Origin: an uncultured Microscilla sp. | GTDB taxonomy: Bacteria; Bacteroidota; Bacteroidia; Cytophagales; Microscillaceae | NCBI RefSeq assembly: GCF_947493425.1 | Contig: NZ_CANLRP010000026.1 | Span: forward strand, 1-64,000 | Direction of reading: 5' to 3' | DNA: 64,000 nt | Shown: positions 18,585 to 26,910 of the stretch, in pieces | Position numbering within the stretch: the first letter of the stretch is position 1 | Layout: every line of letters starts with the position of its first letter | Notes under the pieces: generated by a model | What the model was told of the DNA's origin: nothing | The model's database searches: none | The model's input: only the letters and a program-made list of their open reading frames with translations | Made by a program: the position numbers and the translations under genes

Positions 18585-18684
18585 CATACTACTAGACATT
18601 TTGGCTCAAGCTGGCAGTGAAGACACTGCCAGCGGCGCGTCCGCCTCGAGTTGTGTCTTCACAACCGAAAAATGTAGTAGTATG
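18585..18684. repeat. Nested inverted repeat, about 100 bp
   Basis: Outer arms CATACTACTA...TTTTGG and the near-complement ending GTAGTAGTATG enclose an inner perfect 8-bp inverted repeat (TGAAGACA with TGTCTTCA). It lies between the SigZ-like gene and the MORN_2 gene. It could be an inserted element or a structured RNA region. Confidence 0.55.
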
Positions 18685-18797
18685 ATTGTTTTTGTAATAA
18701 AATGAACAGGCACTCGATATTTTGAGTTGTGGAGGCATGCTTTTCGCGAAAAGCAAAGAATAAAACAATTTTATGTGGCAAGTTCTCAATACGTGTA

Positions 18798-19349
18798 TCA
18801 GTGCCTACATTCCCGCTGGCAGTCTTGCTCTCCGGTGAGTTTGCCGTGAGCGTCTAAATGATAACCACAACAGCTAATAAAATCTTTTTTGAGCATATCT
18901 TTAGCCCTTTGAAAACGCATTTTTACATTAGATAAAGAAGTATTGAGCTGATGGGCAATCTCAGCTTGTTTGTGTCCCTGGTGGGTAAGCAAAATCACTT
19001 GCTGGTATTTTTCGGGCAATTCTCGGATAAAAGGCTCTAAACAACAATAGGCATGTTGCTGATAAGCCAGGTTTTGCTCCGCAGTATCGGCCATTGTTTC
19101 CAGTGCTGGGTGGGTGTCTTGAGTAGTTTTATAATGTCTACGGTAATAGTCAGCAATGGCATGCCTTGAAATTTGGTATACCCAGGCTTCCAGTTTTTCG
19201 TCGTTTTTTAACTTATCGAGTTGGGTGTGTATTTTTACAAAAACTTCTTGTCTTATATCATGGGCATCTTCCGTATTGGGAATTTTGCTGCTGATAAAAC
19301 GCAACAAACGATCGGAGAAATCGCTCCATATTTTTGCTGTTTTTTCCAT
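18798..19349 (-). CDS. sigZ: SigZ-like ECF sigma factor with Cys-rich tail
   Basis: A 183-residue ECF sigma factor. Region 2 spans about residues 1-72 (AHDIRQEVFVKIHTQLDKL, then AWVYQISRHAIADYYRRHY), and region 4 spans about 105-155 with the helix-turn-helix KQAEIAHQLNTSLSNVKMRF. The C-terminus carries four cysteines (C160, C161, C177, C181) with histidines, a layout seen in the SigZ group and suited to metal or redox sensing. A cysteine-rich peptide gene lies 166 bases upstream on the same strand. No anti-sigma gene is adjacent. I infer, but cannot show, that metal binding to the tail controls activity. Confidence 0.86.
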   Translation of the reverse strand: MEKTAKIWSDFSDRLLRFISSKIPNTEDAHDIRQEVFVKIHTQLDKLKNDEKLEAWVYQISRHAIADYYRRHYKTTQDTHPALETMADTAEQNLAYQQHAYCCLEPFIRELPEKYQQVILLTHQGHKQAEIAHQLNTSLSNVKMRFQRAKDMLKKDFISCCGYHLDAHGKLTGEQDCQRECRH

Positions 19350-19515
19350 CGTCTTTCTTTAGTGGTTTATAAAGAATGGTAAGCCCTTGGCTATGTAGTA
19401 ATACTGATCTTTGCTACTTTTTTTTCAAATTTACGAATATAAATTTTGACAAAAGTAAAAAAAGCTGCCAATCAAGCCCAAACATAGCCAAAGGCGGTGT
19501 TTTCAATCAAAAAAC

Positions 19516-19665
19516 TTACCCACAGCAACTATCCGCACAGTTGGTACAGTTACATTTTTCGCAGCTACAGTCAGCCGTTTTGCAGTTGCTACATTTACAA
19601 TTAGCACAAGTACAGTTTTCACAAGTGCACCCGTTTTTTGCGAAATTATTATTTAAAGTCGTCAT
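19516..19665 (-). CDS. Cysteine-rich metallothionein-like peptide, 49 aa
   Basis: A complete small ORF with an ATG at 19665 and TAA at 19516. It encodes 49 residues of which 14 are cysteine (positions 13, 15, 18, 20, 23, 25, 28, 33, 35, 38, 40, 43, 47, 48), starting MTTLNNNFAKNG. Cysteines occur in CxC and CxxC pairs separated by N, T, K or E, with no aromatic residue after F8. That composition is what soft-metal (Zn, Cd, Cu) binding peptides show, so a metallothionein-like role is likely. It is too short for many gene finders. The SigZ-like gene follows on the same strand, and the exported sialidase-fold gene is divergent from it. Confidence 0.75.
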   Translation of the reverse strand: MTTLNNNFAKNGCTCENCTCANCKCSNCKTADCSCEKCNCTNCADSCCG

Positions 19666-19701
19666 ATATATCAAATTTTTGAGTAAAACCATTTAATTTT
19701 C

Positions 19702-19717
19702 GCCCCATAGTCGGGGA
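19702..19717. promoter_or_regulatory. Short palindrome in divergent promoter region
   Basis: A short inverted repeat (CCCC-ATAGTC-GGGG core) lies in the 85-base gap between the divergent Cys-rich peptide and sialidase-fold genes. It is a possible operator; nothing else supports it. Confidence 0.25.
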
Positions 19718-19750
19718 GTAGTCCAAAAAGTCACATAAAAAAACAAAAAA

Positions 19751-20992
19751 ATGAATACCTCTATTATAGCTCGTCAAGCTTTGCTTACTCTTGTTTTGTG
19801 GGGGAGTATATATTCACTGAGCATTGCTCAAATACAACCATTGCCCAACCCTGCCGCAACCAATAGCTTTACTCCCAAGCTGCACCTTTCGCCCAAAGGC
19901 AAAGTATATTTGAGCTGGCAAACCAAAAATGTCAACCAAAAACACAGCTTGTGGGTAAGTAGCCTCAAGGGTGAAAAGTGGACTGCGCCCAGACAAGCCG
20001 CTACCGAAACCCAACAATGGTTTGTCAATTGGGCAGATTTTCCGGCAGTTACCACCTTTGGCAAACGCTCGTTGGCGGTAAACTACCTGCAAAAAAGTGC
20101 TTCTTCTACTTATGCTTATGACGTAATGTTGCGTATCTCTCACAACAAGGGCAAAACCTGGCAAAAGCCTTTTGTAGCACATCAGGACGGAACCCATACC
20201 GAACACGGTTTTGTGAGTTTGGCACCTGCTCCAAATGGGCGATTTTTGGCAGTATGGCTCGATGGACGCGAAACAGCCAAAAGAGCGGGAGAATCGCACG
20301 GACACAGTCAGGGACATGGGGCAAGTAAAAAGGCAATGACTCTAAGGGCAGCCTTTTTCGATGGCAAGGGCAACAAACAGGCGCCTACTTTGCTCAACGA
20401 TTGGGTGTGCGATTGTTGCCAAACATCGGTTGCACCAACCAAACAAGGTTATGTAGTAGTGTATCGAGGTCGCTCAAAAGGCGAGGTGCGCGACATTGCC
20501 TGCCAAACCTATAAAAATGGTCGATGGACTTCCCCTTATATTATTCATTCTGATGGTTGGGTAATTAGTGGTTGTCCGGTAAATGGCCCTAGTGTTTCGG
20601 CAAATGGCAACCAAGTGACCGTAGCCTGGTATACCAAGGCAAACAAAAAGGCTAAAGTACAAGTGGCTTTTTCTGACAATGGTGGTGAGTCCTTTAGTTT
20701 GCCTACTCAGGTAAACGAAGGTAGCACCGTAGGCAGGGTGGCTTGTGCGGCTTTGCCCAATGGCGACGCTTTGGTGGTTTGGTTGGAAACCAACGAGACA
20801 AAAACCTTTATAAAGCTACGCAGAGTAAGCACTCAGGGTAAAGCAGGCAAAGTATACATTGTGAGTCAAACCAGTAGTGCACGATCTAGTGGTTTTCCAC
20901 AGATAATAGTGCAAGGCAAACGCGCCATATTGGCGTGGACTTTGGCAAACAAGAAAAGCAAAGTGCTCAAAACTGCCACTTATGCTTTTTAA
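19751..20992 (+). CDS. Exported sialidase-fold (BNR) beta-propeller protein
   Basis: A 413-residue exported protein with a signal peptide ending near LSIAQ. It has repeated beta-propeller segments of the sialidase/BNR type: SHNKGKTWQKPF and SDNGGESFSLPTQ are Asp-box motifs (SxDxGxTW). Two cysteine-containing motifs stand out, VCDCCQTSV at about residue 222 and ISGCPVNGP at about 277. A histidine-rich loop (SHGHSQGHG) lies near residue 182. True sialidase catalytic residues are not evident, so 'exo-alpha-sialidase' would be an overcall. Cys and His clusters next to the Cys-rich peptide gene hint at a metal-related role, as inference only. Confidence 0.78.
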   Translation: MNTSIIARQALLTLVLWGSIYSLSIAQIQPLPNPAATNSFTPKLHLSPKGKVYLSWQTKNVNQKHSLWVSSLKGEKWTAPRQAATETQQWFVNWADFPAVTTFGKRSLAVNYLQKSASSTYAYDVMLRISHNKGKTWQKPFVAHQDGTHTEHGFVSLAPAPNGRFLAVWLDGRETAKRAGESHGHSQGHGASKKAMTLRAAFFDGKGNKQAPTLLNDWVCDCCQTSVAPTKQGYVVVYRGRSKGEVRDIACQTYKNGRWTSPYIIHSDGWVISGCPVNGPSVSANGNQVTVAWYTKANKKAKVQVAFSDNGGESFSLPTQVNEGSTVGRVACAALPNGDALVVWLETNETKTFIKLRRVSTQGKAGKVYIVSQTSSARSSGFPQIIVQGKRAILAWTLANKKSKVLKTATYAF

Positions 20993-21056
20993 TGAAATAC
21001 AAACATGTATCAAAATATGGGACAGGATACGCCCTACGCCCTAAAAAACTTCATAA

Positions 21057-23006
21057 ATGCAACATTTCGATAAATTATTAGAATTACTCAAAATAGAAAA
21101 GGACGAAGACCAGCGACAATACCAAAACCAAATGGTGTTGACTCCGTTAAGCGAACGTAAAAAAAAGGGAGTGAGTTGGTATCCGGTAACCGTAAAAAGT
21201 ACGGAGATAGGCACCGGTGAAAATTACTACATTAGTTTTGAGCGAGTGACCGAACTTAGACAAAACCACAGCTTTCAGGTGGGTGATATGGTGTCGTTGT
21301 TTAACAATAGTAGCAAACAAGGCAAAAAATCGAGCATTTCGGGGGTAATCACTTACGTGAAAAGGGATGCCATGCGGGTGGCTTTTTCGGTAGACGAGTT
21401 GCCTGAATGGGTAGAGTATGGCACCTTGGGTATAGACCTCTTGTTTGATGCCGTTACTTACAAAGAAATGGATGCTGCAGTGCGCAAGGTAGTGAACAGT
21501 GAGGAACCAAGAGTGATAGAGCTACGCGACATATTGATTGGTAAGAAGAAAGCCCGCTTTTTGGACAAAAGCGAGTTGCCCGACTACTATAAGGTGGCTA
21601 CACTGAACGAGTCGCAAAACGAAGCCGTACAAAATATCTTGCGGGCGCAAGACGTGGCAATCATTCACGGACCTCCGGGCACTGGCAAAACTACCACCAT
21701 GGTGGCTGCCGTAAAACTGACCTTGCAACAAGAAAAACAAGTGTTGGTAACTGCCCCCAGTAATACGGCGGTAGACCTGCTCACTAAACGCTTGCTTGCC
21801 AAAGGGGTAAGCGTGATAAGGGTAGGCAACCCGGCAAGGGTCAATGAAGATTTGATTCCTTTTAGCCTGGAGTCGCAAATAGCCCAACACCCCGACTATA
21901 AATTGTTGAAAAAAATACGCCGTGATGCCGACGAATACAAAAAAATGGCGGCAAAGTATAAACGCAACTTTGGCAAAGAAGAGCGCGAACAGCGCAAGTT
22001 GATGTTTGCGGAGGCGTCGAAACTAAAGCACGAAGCTTATGCCCTGGAAAAATACATTGTAGACAGTTTACTTAACAATACCCAAGTGATTACGGCTACT
22101 TTGGTGGGCAGTGTCAATAAATTTATTCGTTATAGACGTTTTTCTACGGTATTTATAGACGAAGCTGGGCAAGCATTGGAGCCTGCTTGTTGGATTCCTC
22201 TGCTTAAGTCTGAGCGGGTAGTATTTGCCGGAGACCATTGTCAGTTGCCCCCTACCATCAAATCGTTTGATGCAGCAAAAGGAGGGCTTACTGAGACTTT
22301 GTTTGAGCAAGTGATTAAAAAACAGGCAGTAGATGTGATGCTCAAAACCCAATACCGTATGCATGAGCACATTATGCAGTTCTCGAACCAGGAATTTTAT
22401 CAGGGCGAACTATTGGCTGCTGATACGGTGGTGAATCACCGTTTATTTGCCCATGCTGACTTGCAGGGGGAGGTGATCAATCAACCAGTAGAGTTTATTG
22501 ATACGGCAGGCTGTGGGTTTGAGGAAAAGTCGATGGCAGAAACCGGCAGTAAGTACAACCCTGACGAGGCAGGCATATTGCTCAAACATTGGGTACAACT
22601 GGCCACCCAACTACAGCTGGCCGAGCCTGACATGCTCAAAGAGGGTTGGTTTTCGGCGGGCATTATTTCGCCCTATCAAGCACAGGTCAAACATTTGAAA
22701 GAGCTCTTTGCTGAGCATCCTGACTTGACCGAGGTGGCTCCCTGGACCGATATTAATTCTATTGATGGTTTTCAGGGGCAAGAGCGCGACGTGGTGTATA
22801 TCTCTATGGTGCGCAGCAACGACAAGGGCAAGATTGGATTTTTGGAGGATACCCGACGGATGAATGTGGCGCTGACCCGTGCCCGCAAAAAACTGGTGGT
22901 GATTGGCGATAGTGGCACGCTTGGGCAAAATGCTTTTTACCAACATTTTCTCGACTATATTGACAGCATTGGGGCTTATCGTTCTGCTTGGGAATGGATG
23001 GGGTAG
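21057..23006 (+). CDS. SF1 Upf1-like helicase (IGHMBP2/SMUBP-2 type)
   Basis: A 649-residue superfamily 1B helicase. An N-terminal beta-barrel-like region (residues ~40-150) precedes the motor. Walker A is HGPPGTGKTTT (G205-T213), Walker B is FIDEAGQ (D368-E369), followed by GDHCQLPPT, the QYRMH motif, SIDGFQGQERDVV and MNVALTRARKKLVVIGD. All motifs needed for ATP-driven unwinding are present. The family acts on DNA and RNA; the bacterial members have no fixed role. It follows the sialidase-fold gene by 64 bases and has its own terminator. Confidence 0.93.
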   Translation: MQHFDKLLELLKIEKDEDQRQYQNQMVLTPLSERKKKGVSWYPVTVKSTEIGTGENYYISFERVTELRQNHSFQVGDMVSLFNNSSKQGKKSSISGVITYVKRDAMRVAFSVDELPEWVEYGTLGIDLLFDAVTYKEMDAAVRKVVNSEEPRVIELRDILIGKKKARFLDKSELPDYYKVATLNESQNEAVQNILRAQDVAIIHGPPGTGKTTTMVAAVKLTLQQEKQVLVTAPSNTAVDLLTKRLLAKGVSVIRVGNPARVNEDLIPFSLESQIAQHPDYKLLKKIRRDADEYKKMAAKYKRNFGKEEREQRKLMFAEASKLKHEAYALEKYIVDSLLNNTQVITATLVGSVNKFIRYRRFSTVFIDEAGQALEPACWIPLLKSERVVFAGDHCQLPPTIKSFDAAKGGLTETLFEQVIKKQAVDVMLKTQYRMHEHIMQFSNQEFYQGELLAADTVVNHRLFAHADLQGEVINQPVEFIDTAGCGFEEKSMAETGSKYNPDEAGILLKHWVQLATQLQLAEPDMLKEGWFSAGIISPYQAQVKHLKELFAEHPDLTEVAPWTDINSIDGFQGQERDVVYISMVRSNDKGKIGFLEDTRRMNVALTRARKKLVVIGDSGTLGQNAFYQHFLDYIDSIGAYRSAWEWMG

Positions 23007-23080
23007 GTTTTTTGTTGAAAAATAACTGTATGATTGAATTAGCCCGTTCAAGGGCAACTGTTCTCTCAATCTAATGTGTT

Positions 23081-23116
23081 TCCCGTAGTTTGCTTTAGGC
23101 AAATGCGGGATTTTTT
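23081..23116 (+). terminator. Terminator after helicase gene
   Basis: A 12-bp stem with one bulged base (TCCCGTAgTTTGC with GCAAATGCGGGA) is followed by six T, 75 bases after the helicase stop. Confidence 0.8.
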
Positions 23117-23328
23117 ATTTGTACCAAGGGCCCATCTTTGGCATAAAATGTTTAACTTTGTCAAAAATTAGAAATATCCATTGGCAAACTGTTTCCAACA
23201 TATCAAAAAGTTTCAATCTGTGTTCTTTCTGTTGGGCTTATTGGTCGCAGTAGAAGGCGATTTGTACGCCAATGGGTACAAGGGACCACTATTTGCCCAA
23301 AATACGTATAAAAAAGGGCAGCAAAACA

Positions 23329-23567
23329 ATGGCAAAAGCAATACAAATACAAGCCAATGCACTTTTGGTTTTGTTTTTCACTTGGTTGACTTACCTTTGC
23401 CCAAAACCTGCTTTAGGGCAGTATACCAGCACTATCAACGTTTGATTAATACCGCCAAACGGCAAAACCAACGCGAAGCTTTCATTATCCAACCTTTGTT
23501 GGCTCATATTAAACTTTCTCAAAATACCTACAACAGCCCTGCCGATACCCCTACTTTATTGATCTAA
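23329..23567 (+). pseudogene. Possible broken small exported protein
   Basis: An ATG at 23329 opens a frame of 38 residues that resembles a signal peptide (MAKAIQIQANALLVLFFTWL, then a small-residue cleavage-like PALGQ) and stops at 23445. A second frame is open through the same stretch and on to 23567. A single frameshift near 23440 would join them into one exported peptide of about 78 residues. Whether this is a decayed gene, a short gene, or chance is not settled. It lies upstream of the SecA-like gene. Confidence 0.25.
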
Positions 23568-23733
23568 TCTTTAAGCTACAAATCCCGTTGGTTGATAAAT
23601 TTGTTCAAGTCAACTTTTCGTCTCATCTGTAGCACTATTCCTGTTTTTTTTGTGCCCACACAGGTACGCCAATACATACCCCACATCCCTTGTTTATACC
23701 AATGCTGGTCGGGGTATACAAACGATTATATCA

Positions 23734-26052
23734 ATGAATTTCCAGAAAGTATATCAAAATATATCCAGAAAAATTGCCGAATCGAATGGTTCACCCATCG
23801 AGTATGACTTAAAACCTTATGAGGCTATTTTGCAAGAAATCAATGGGTTAGGTGCAAAGTTTGAACACCTGCCAGACCAGGCATTGCAAGACGAAGCCTT
23901 ACAGCTCAAAGTACAGCTGTCGGGCAAGGCTTCACCAGACAGTATTTTGGTAGAAGCGTTTGCTCTTTGTCGTGAGGTATGCCACCGAGTGTTGGGTATG
24001 CGCCCTTACGATGTACAATTACTAGCGGGGTTGGCGATGTACCACGGCAAACTTGCCGAAATGAAAACTGGAGAAGGTAAAACGTTGGCGGCGGTGCTAC
24101 CTGCTTATTTGCAAGCACTGAGTGGCAAAGGAGTACACGTGCTTACTTTTAACGATTATCTGGCAAAACGCGATGCAGAGTGGATGGCGCCTGTGTATGA
24201 ATTTTTGGGGCTTTCGGTGGGGTATATCCAACAAGATATGCTGGCCAGAGACAAGAAAAACGCCTACAGTTGTGATGTGACTTATGCCACAGCAAAAGAG
24301 GTAGGCTTTGATTATTTGCGTTCTTTTATTGCTTATTCGCCTGATGAACTTATACTGCGTCCCTTTCATTTTGCCATTGTCGACGAAGCTGATGCTTTGT
24401 TGATTGATGAAGCCCGTAACCCATTGGTGTTGGCGGGTAATATTCGACAACAGCCCCATAACCTGCCTGCTATTGCGCGGTTTGTGGCAAAACTAGAGCC
24501 TGAAGTTGACTATCAAAAAGGAGAATATGAACGAAATGTGTTTTTGTCGGCTTTGGGCAGCCAAAAAGCAGAAAAACGTTTCAAGGCAAACAACTTGTAT
24601 GATCCAAAAAACAAAACTTTATTGACTGCCCTAAACCTTGCTCTACAGGCAAAGGCATTGTTACACAAAGACCTTGACTATGTGGTAAAAGGGGAGCAAA
24701 TAATGCTGATAGATGAATTTACGGGGAGAATGGTAGAAGATCGTAAGTGGCAAAATGGACTGCAGGCGGCAGTAGAAGCCAAAGAGGGGGTACCCATACA
24801 AATAGAGGGGCAAGTGCTCAACTCTATCACCCTGCCGCATTTGATCCATCAATACCCACACCTTGCCGGAATGACGGCTACAGCACAACTTTCTGCCGAT
24901 GAATTTGCTGATTTTTATGGCTTAAAAACTGTAGTGATTCCTCCTAATATTACTTCACAAAGAATCGATCATCCTGATTCAATTTTTACCCACAAAGCAG
25001 CCAAGCTTGATGCCTTGGTGACAGAAATAAAAACAGTGCACCAAATCCAACGTCCGGTATTGGTAGGGACGTTATCGGTGAGCGAATCGGAAGAAATAGC
25101 TGGATTATTGGCACAAGAAGGCATTCGGTGCACAGTGCTCAATGCTAAACAAGATGCCCATGAAGCCGAGGTAGTAGCCAATGCGGGAGCATTAGGTGCC
25201 ATCACTATAGCCACCAATATGGCGGGCAGGGGCACCGATATTGTGTTGGGAGGCAAACACGAGGAGACTCAAGAGCAAGTGCGTGCTTTGGGGGGCTTAC
25301 ACGTGATAGGCACCAATCGTCACGAGAGCCGCCGGATTGATGATCAACTCAAAGGGCGCGCCGGGCGTCAGGGCGATCCAGGCAGCACCCATTTTATGAT
25401 CAGTTTTGAAGATCACTTGATGCAAAAGTATGCCTTGAAAACCTTATTGCCTAAAAAATACCGTGACCTCAAGCAAACTGCTCCACTCACTCAAACAGGC
25501 ATTGTCAAAGGCATTGCCCAGGCACAAAGGGTAATCGAGGGGCAAATGCACTATATGCGTAAAACTTTGTATGAATATTCGGCTTTTGTAGAAAAACAGC
25601 GTCAAATACTGCATCAAGAACGCCAATTGCTCTTACAGGGGGCAAGTTTTACGGGAGTATTGAAAGAGTATTTGCTGAACCAATACGATCGACAATGGTC
25701 TAATTATTTGAATGATATTGCCCAAATCAAAGAAGGTATTTATTGGGCAAGAATGGCAGGCAAAATGCCTCTACATTCGTTTTGGCAACAAGCGGGGCAA
25801 GCCTTCGATCAATTACAATACGCCTTGGATACACTCACCGAGCAAGCCCGCAAAAACTTGTTGGAAGAAAAAGAGTGGCATATCAAAAAGCCGTCTTCTA
25901 CCTGGACTTATGTGGTAAACGACAACCCGCTAGGCAATGAAATAGGAATGGCAATTGCCGGAAACTTGGGGCTTCAGGTCGACTTTTTTAGTTTGCCGGC
26001 TTTGCTGGTGATGGGCATGGTGAGAAAATGGAGAAGTAAGAAACAGGAGTAG
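23734..26052 (+). CDS. Short SecA-like (SecA2-type) translocase ATPase
   Basis: A 772-residue SecA-family ATPase. Starting from the preferred ATG at 23734 (MNFQKVYQNISRK), it has the SecA Walker A MKTGEGKT (residues 110-117), HVLTFNDYLAKRDAEWM, IVDEADALLIDEA, the GRMVEDRKW segment, NMAGRGTDIVLGG and DQLKGRAGRQGDPGS. The preprotein-crosslinking and helical regions are present but shortened. The C-terminus ends without the zinc-binding tail and is well short of the ~1100-residue housekeeping SecA of many Bacteroidota, so this looks like an accessory SecA. The last 50 residues include a hydrophobic stretch (FFSLPALLVMGMV). No accessory SecY or dedicated substrate gene is evident nearby. Confidence 0.85.
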   Translation: MNFQKVYQNISRKIAESNGSPIEYDLKPYEAILQEINGLGAKFEHLPDQALQDEALQLKVQLSGKASPDSILVEAFALCREVCHRVLGMRPYDVQLLAGLAMYHGKLAEMKTGEGKTLAAVLPAYLQALSGKGVHVLTFNDYLAKRDAEWMAPVYEFLGLSVGYIQQDMLARDKKNAYSCDVTYATAKEVGFDYLRSFIAYSPDELILRPFHFAIVDEADALLIDEARNPLVLAGNIRQQPHNLPAIARFVAKLEPEVDYQKGEYERNVFLSALGSQKAEKRFKANNLYDPKNKTLLTALNLALQAKALLHKDLDYVVKGEQIMLIDEFTGRMVEDRKWQNGLQAAVEAKEGVPIQIEGQVLNSITLPHLIHQYPHLAGMTATAQLSADEFADFYGLKTVVIPPNITSQRIDHPDSIFTHKAAKLDALVTEIKTVHQIQRPVLVGTLSVSESEEIAGLLAQEGIRCTVLNAKQDAHEAEVVANAGALGAITIATNMAGRGTDIVLGGKHEETQEQVRALGGLHVIGTNRHESRRIDDQLKGRAGRQGDPGSTHFMISFEDHLMQKYALKTLLPKKYRDLKQTAPLTQTGIVKGIAQAQRVIEGQMHYMRKTLYEYSAFVEKQRQILHQERQLLLQGASFTGVLKEYLLNQYDRQWSNYLNDIAQIKEGIYWARMAGKMPLHSFWQQAGQAFDQLQYALDTLTEQARKNLLEEKEWHIKKPSSTWTYVVNDNPLGNEIGMAIAGNLGLQVDFFSLPALLVMGMVRKWRSKKQE

Positions 26053-26190
26053 TTTTTTAATGAAGGGTTTTTAGTTAAAAGCCCTGACAAGGTTCTAGGT
26101 ATACCCTGTTCCACAAGTATCTACACTTTTTGTATAACGTTGATTTTAAGTGACTTACAAAAAGCGTAGTTAAAAACCCCGACAGGGGCA

Positions 26191-26253
26191 AGTCCTTAGA
26201 TGCCGATGCATATCGGTGCTTCAAGTCCTTGGATACCGATGCATATCGGTGCG
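26191..26253. repeat. Two copies of a ~30-bp palindromic repeat
   Basis: Two consecutive units of CAAGTCCTTxGATxCCGATG followed by CATATCGGTGC, each with the small palindrome CCGAT-GCAT-ATCGG. A third copy lies at 54014-54043. Confidence 0.7.
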
Positions 26254-26651
26254 ACAAGTCGCAATACCAGTGCCCCGCAAGAGGGGTGTCGGCGTAGCCT
26301 CCACTAGGTACACCCTGTTATATCAAATCGTTGCCATTACCCGTACGCTATTGTATGTCTAGATCTAAAAGCCATCCCCAAGCTTGTCCCCTCCTCTTGG
26401 TCTTAAGCGCAGCTGACCAAGAGAGCGGGTAACGACAGTGAAGAACTTGCCAAAAGCCTTAAGACGACTACAAGTGAGTTTGTATGAGTTTTCAATCAGA
26501 CTTGGTATTATATCGGTAGCTAATAAATCCATAGTATGCTTATTTTGAGTAGGTTGTAAGTTTTAGAAGCTTGTCTAAAATTAGCCGTTGGCAGCGCCCC
26601 AAATCAAGTGCACATAAGTGTCAATCTAAGCTTTAAAAGAGTCTTTCAATC
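26254..26651. other. Intergenic stretch without recognised gene
   Basis: About 400 bases between the palindromic repeats and the 75-bp repeat. No gene or clear terminator was recognised. Confidence 0.4.
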
Positions 26652-26726
26652 ATACAATACTCCGCAGTGATTTTAGTCAAAGTTGTTTGCTGGTGATCAG
26701 CGATTGATGAATTTAAAAACTATTTA
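26652..26726 (-). repeat. 75-bp dispersed repeat, copy 2
   Basis: Inverted relative to 21-95, with about ten mismatches over 75 bases by eye. It ends four bases before the MITE-like element at 26730. Confidence 0.7.
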
Positions 26727-26729
26727 TAC

Positions 26730-26894
26730 TTAGGAATTGTTCAAAAATAAATTTACACTCTGAGGGGTGATTTTTCGCCTTGATACTTCGTTATTTTTAT
26801 TGCCCGTAACGCTGCTATGGGCGCAAAAAATAGCCTCGTCTCAAAACAAAACCTCTACCTCAAGAATGGTAATTTAATTTCTCACCATTCCTAA
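26730..26894. mobile_element. MITE-like element, 165 bp, copy 2
   Basis: Near-identical to 12202-12366 and in the same orientation. Left end TTAGGAATTGTTC, right end ATTCCTAA. It lies just downstream of the PagL-like gene, 16 bases past its stop codon. Confidence 0.78.
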
Positions 26895-26910
26895 GATGAA
26901 TGTTATTCCT

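Noticed and set aside
18592-18789. 65-residue minus-strand frame
   Set aside because: Runs through the nested inverted repeat; no protein features.
19376-19696. 106-residue plus-strand frame opposite the Cys-rich peptide
   Set aside because: Its Gln/Leu-rich part is the antisense of the cysteine codons of the minus-strand peptide, which has the better start, stop and composition.
26075-26257. 60-residue minus-strand frame with HRYASxSKDL repeats
   Set aside because: Translation of the ~30-bp palindromic repeats.
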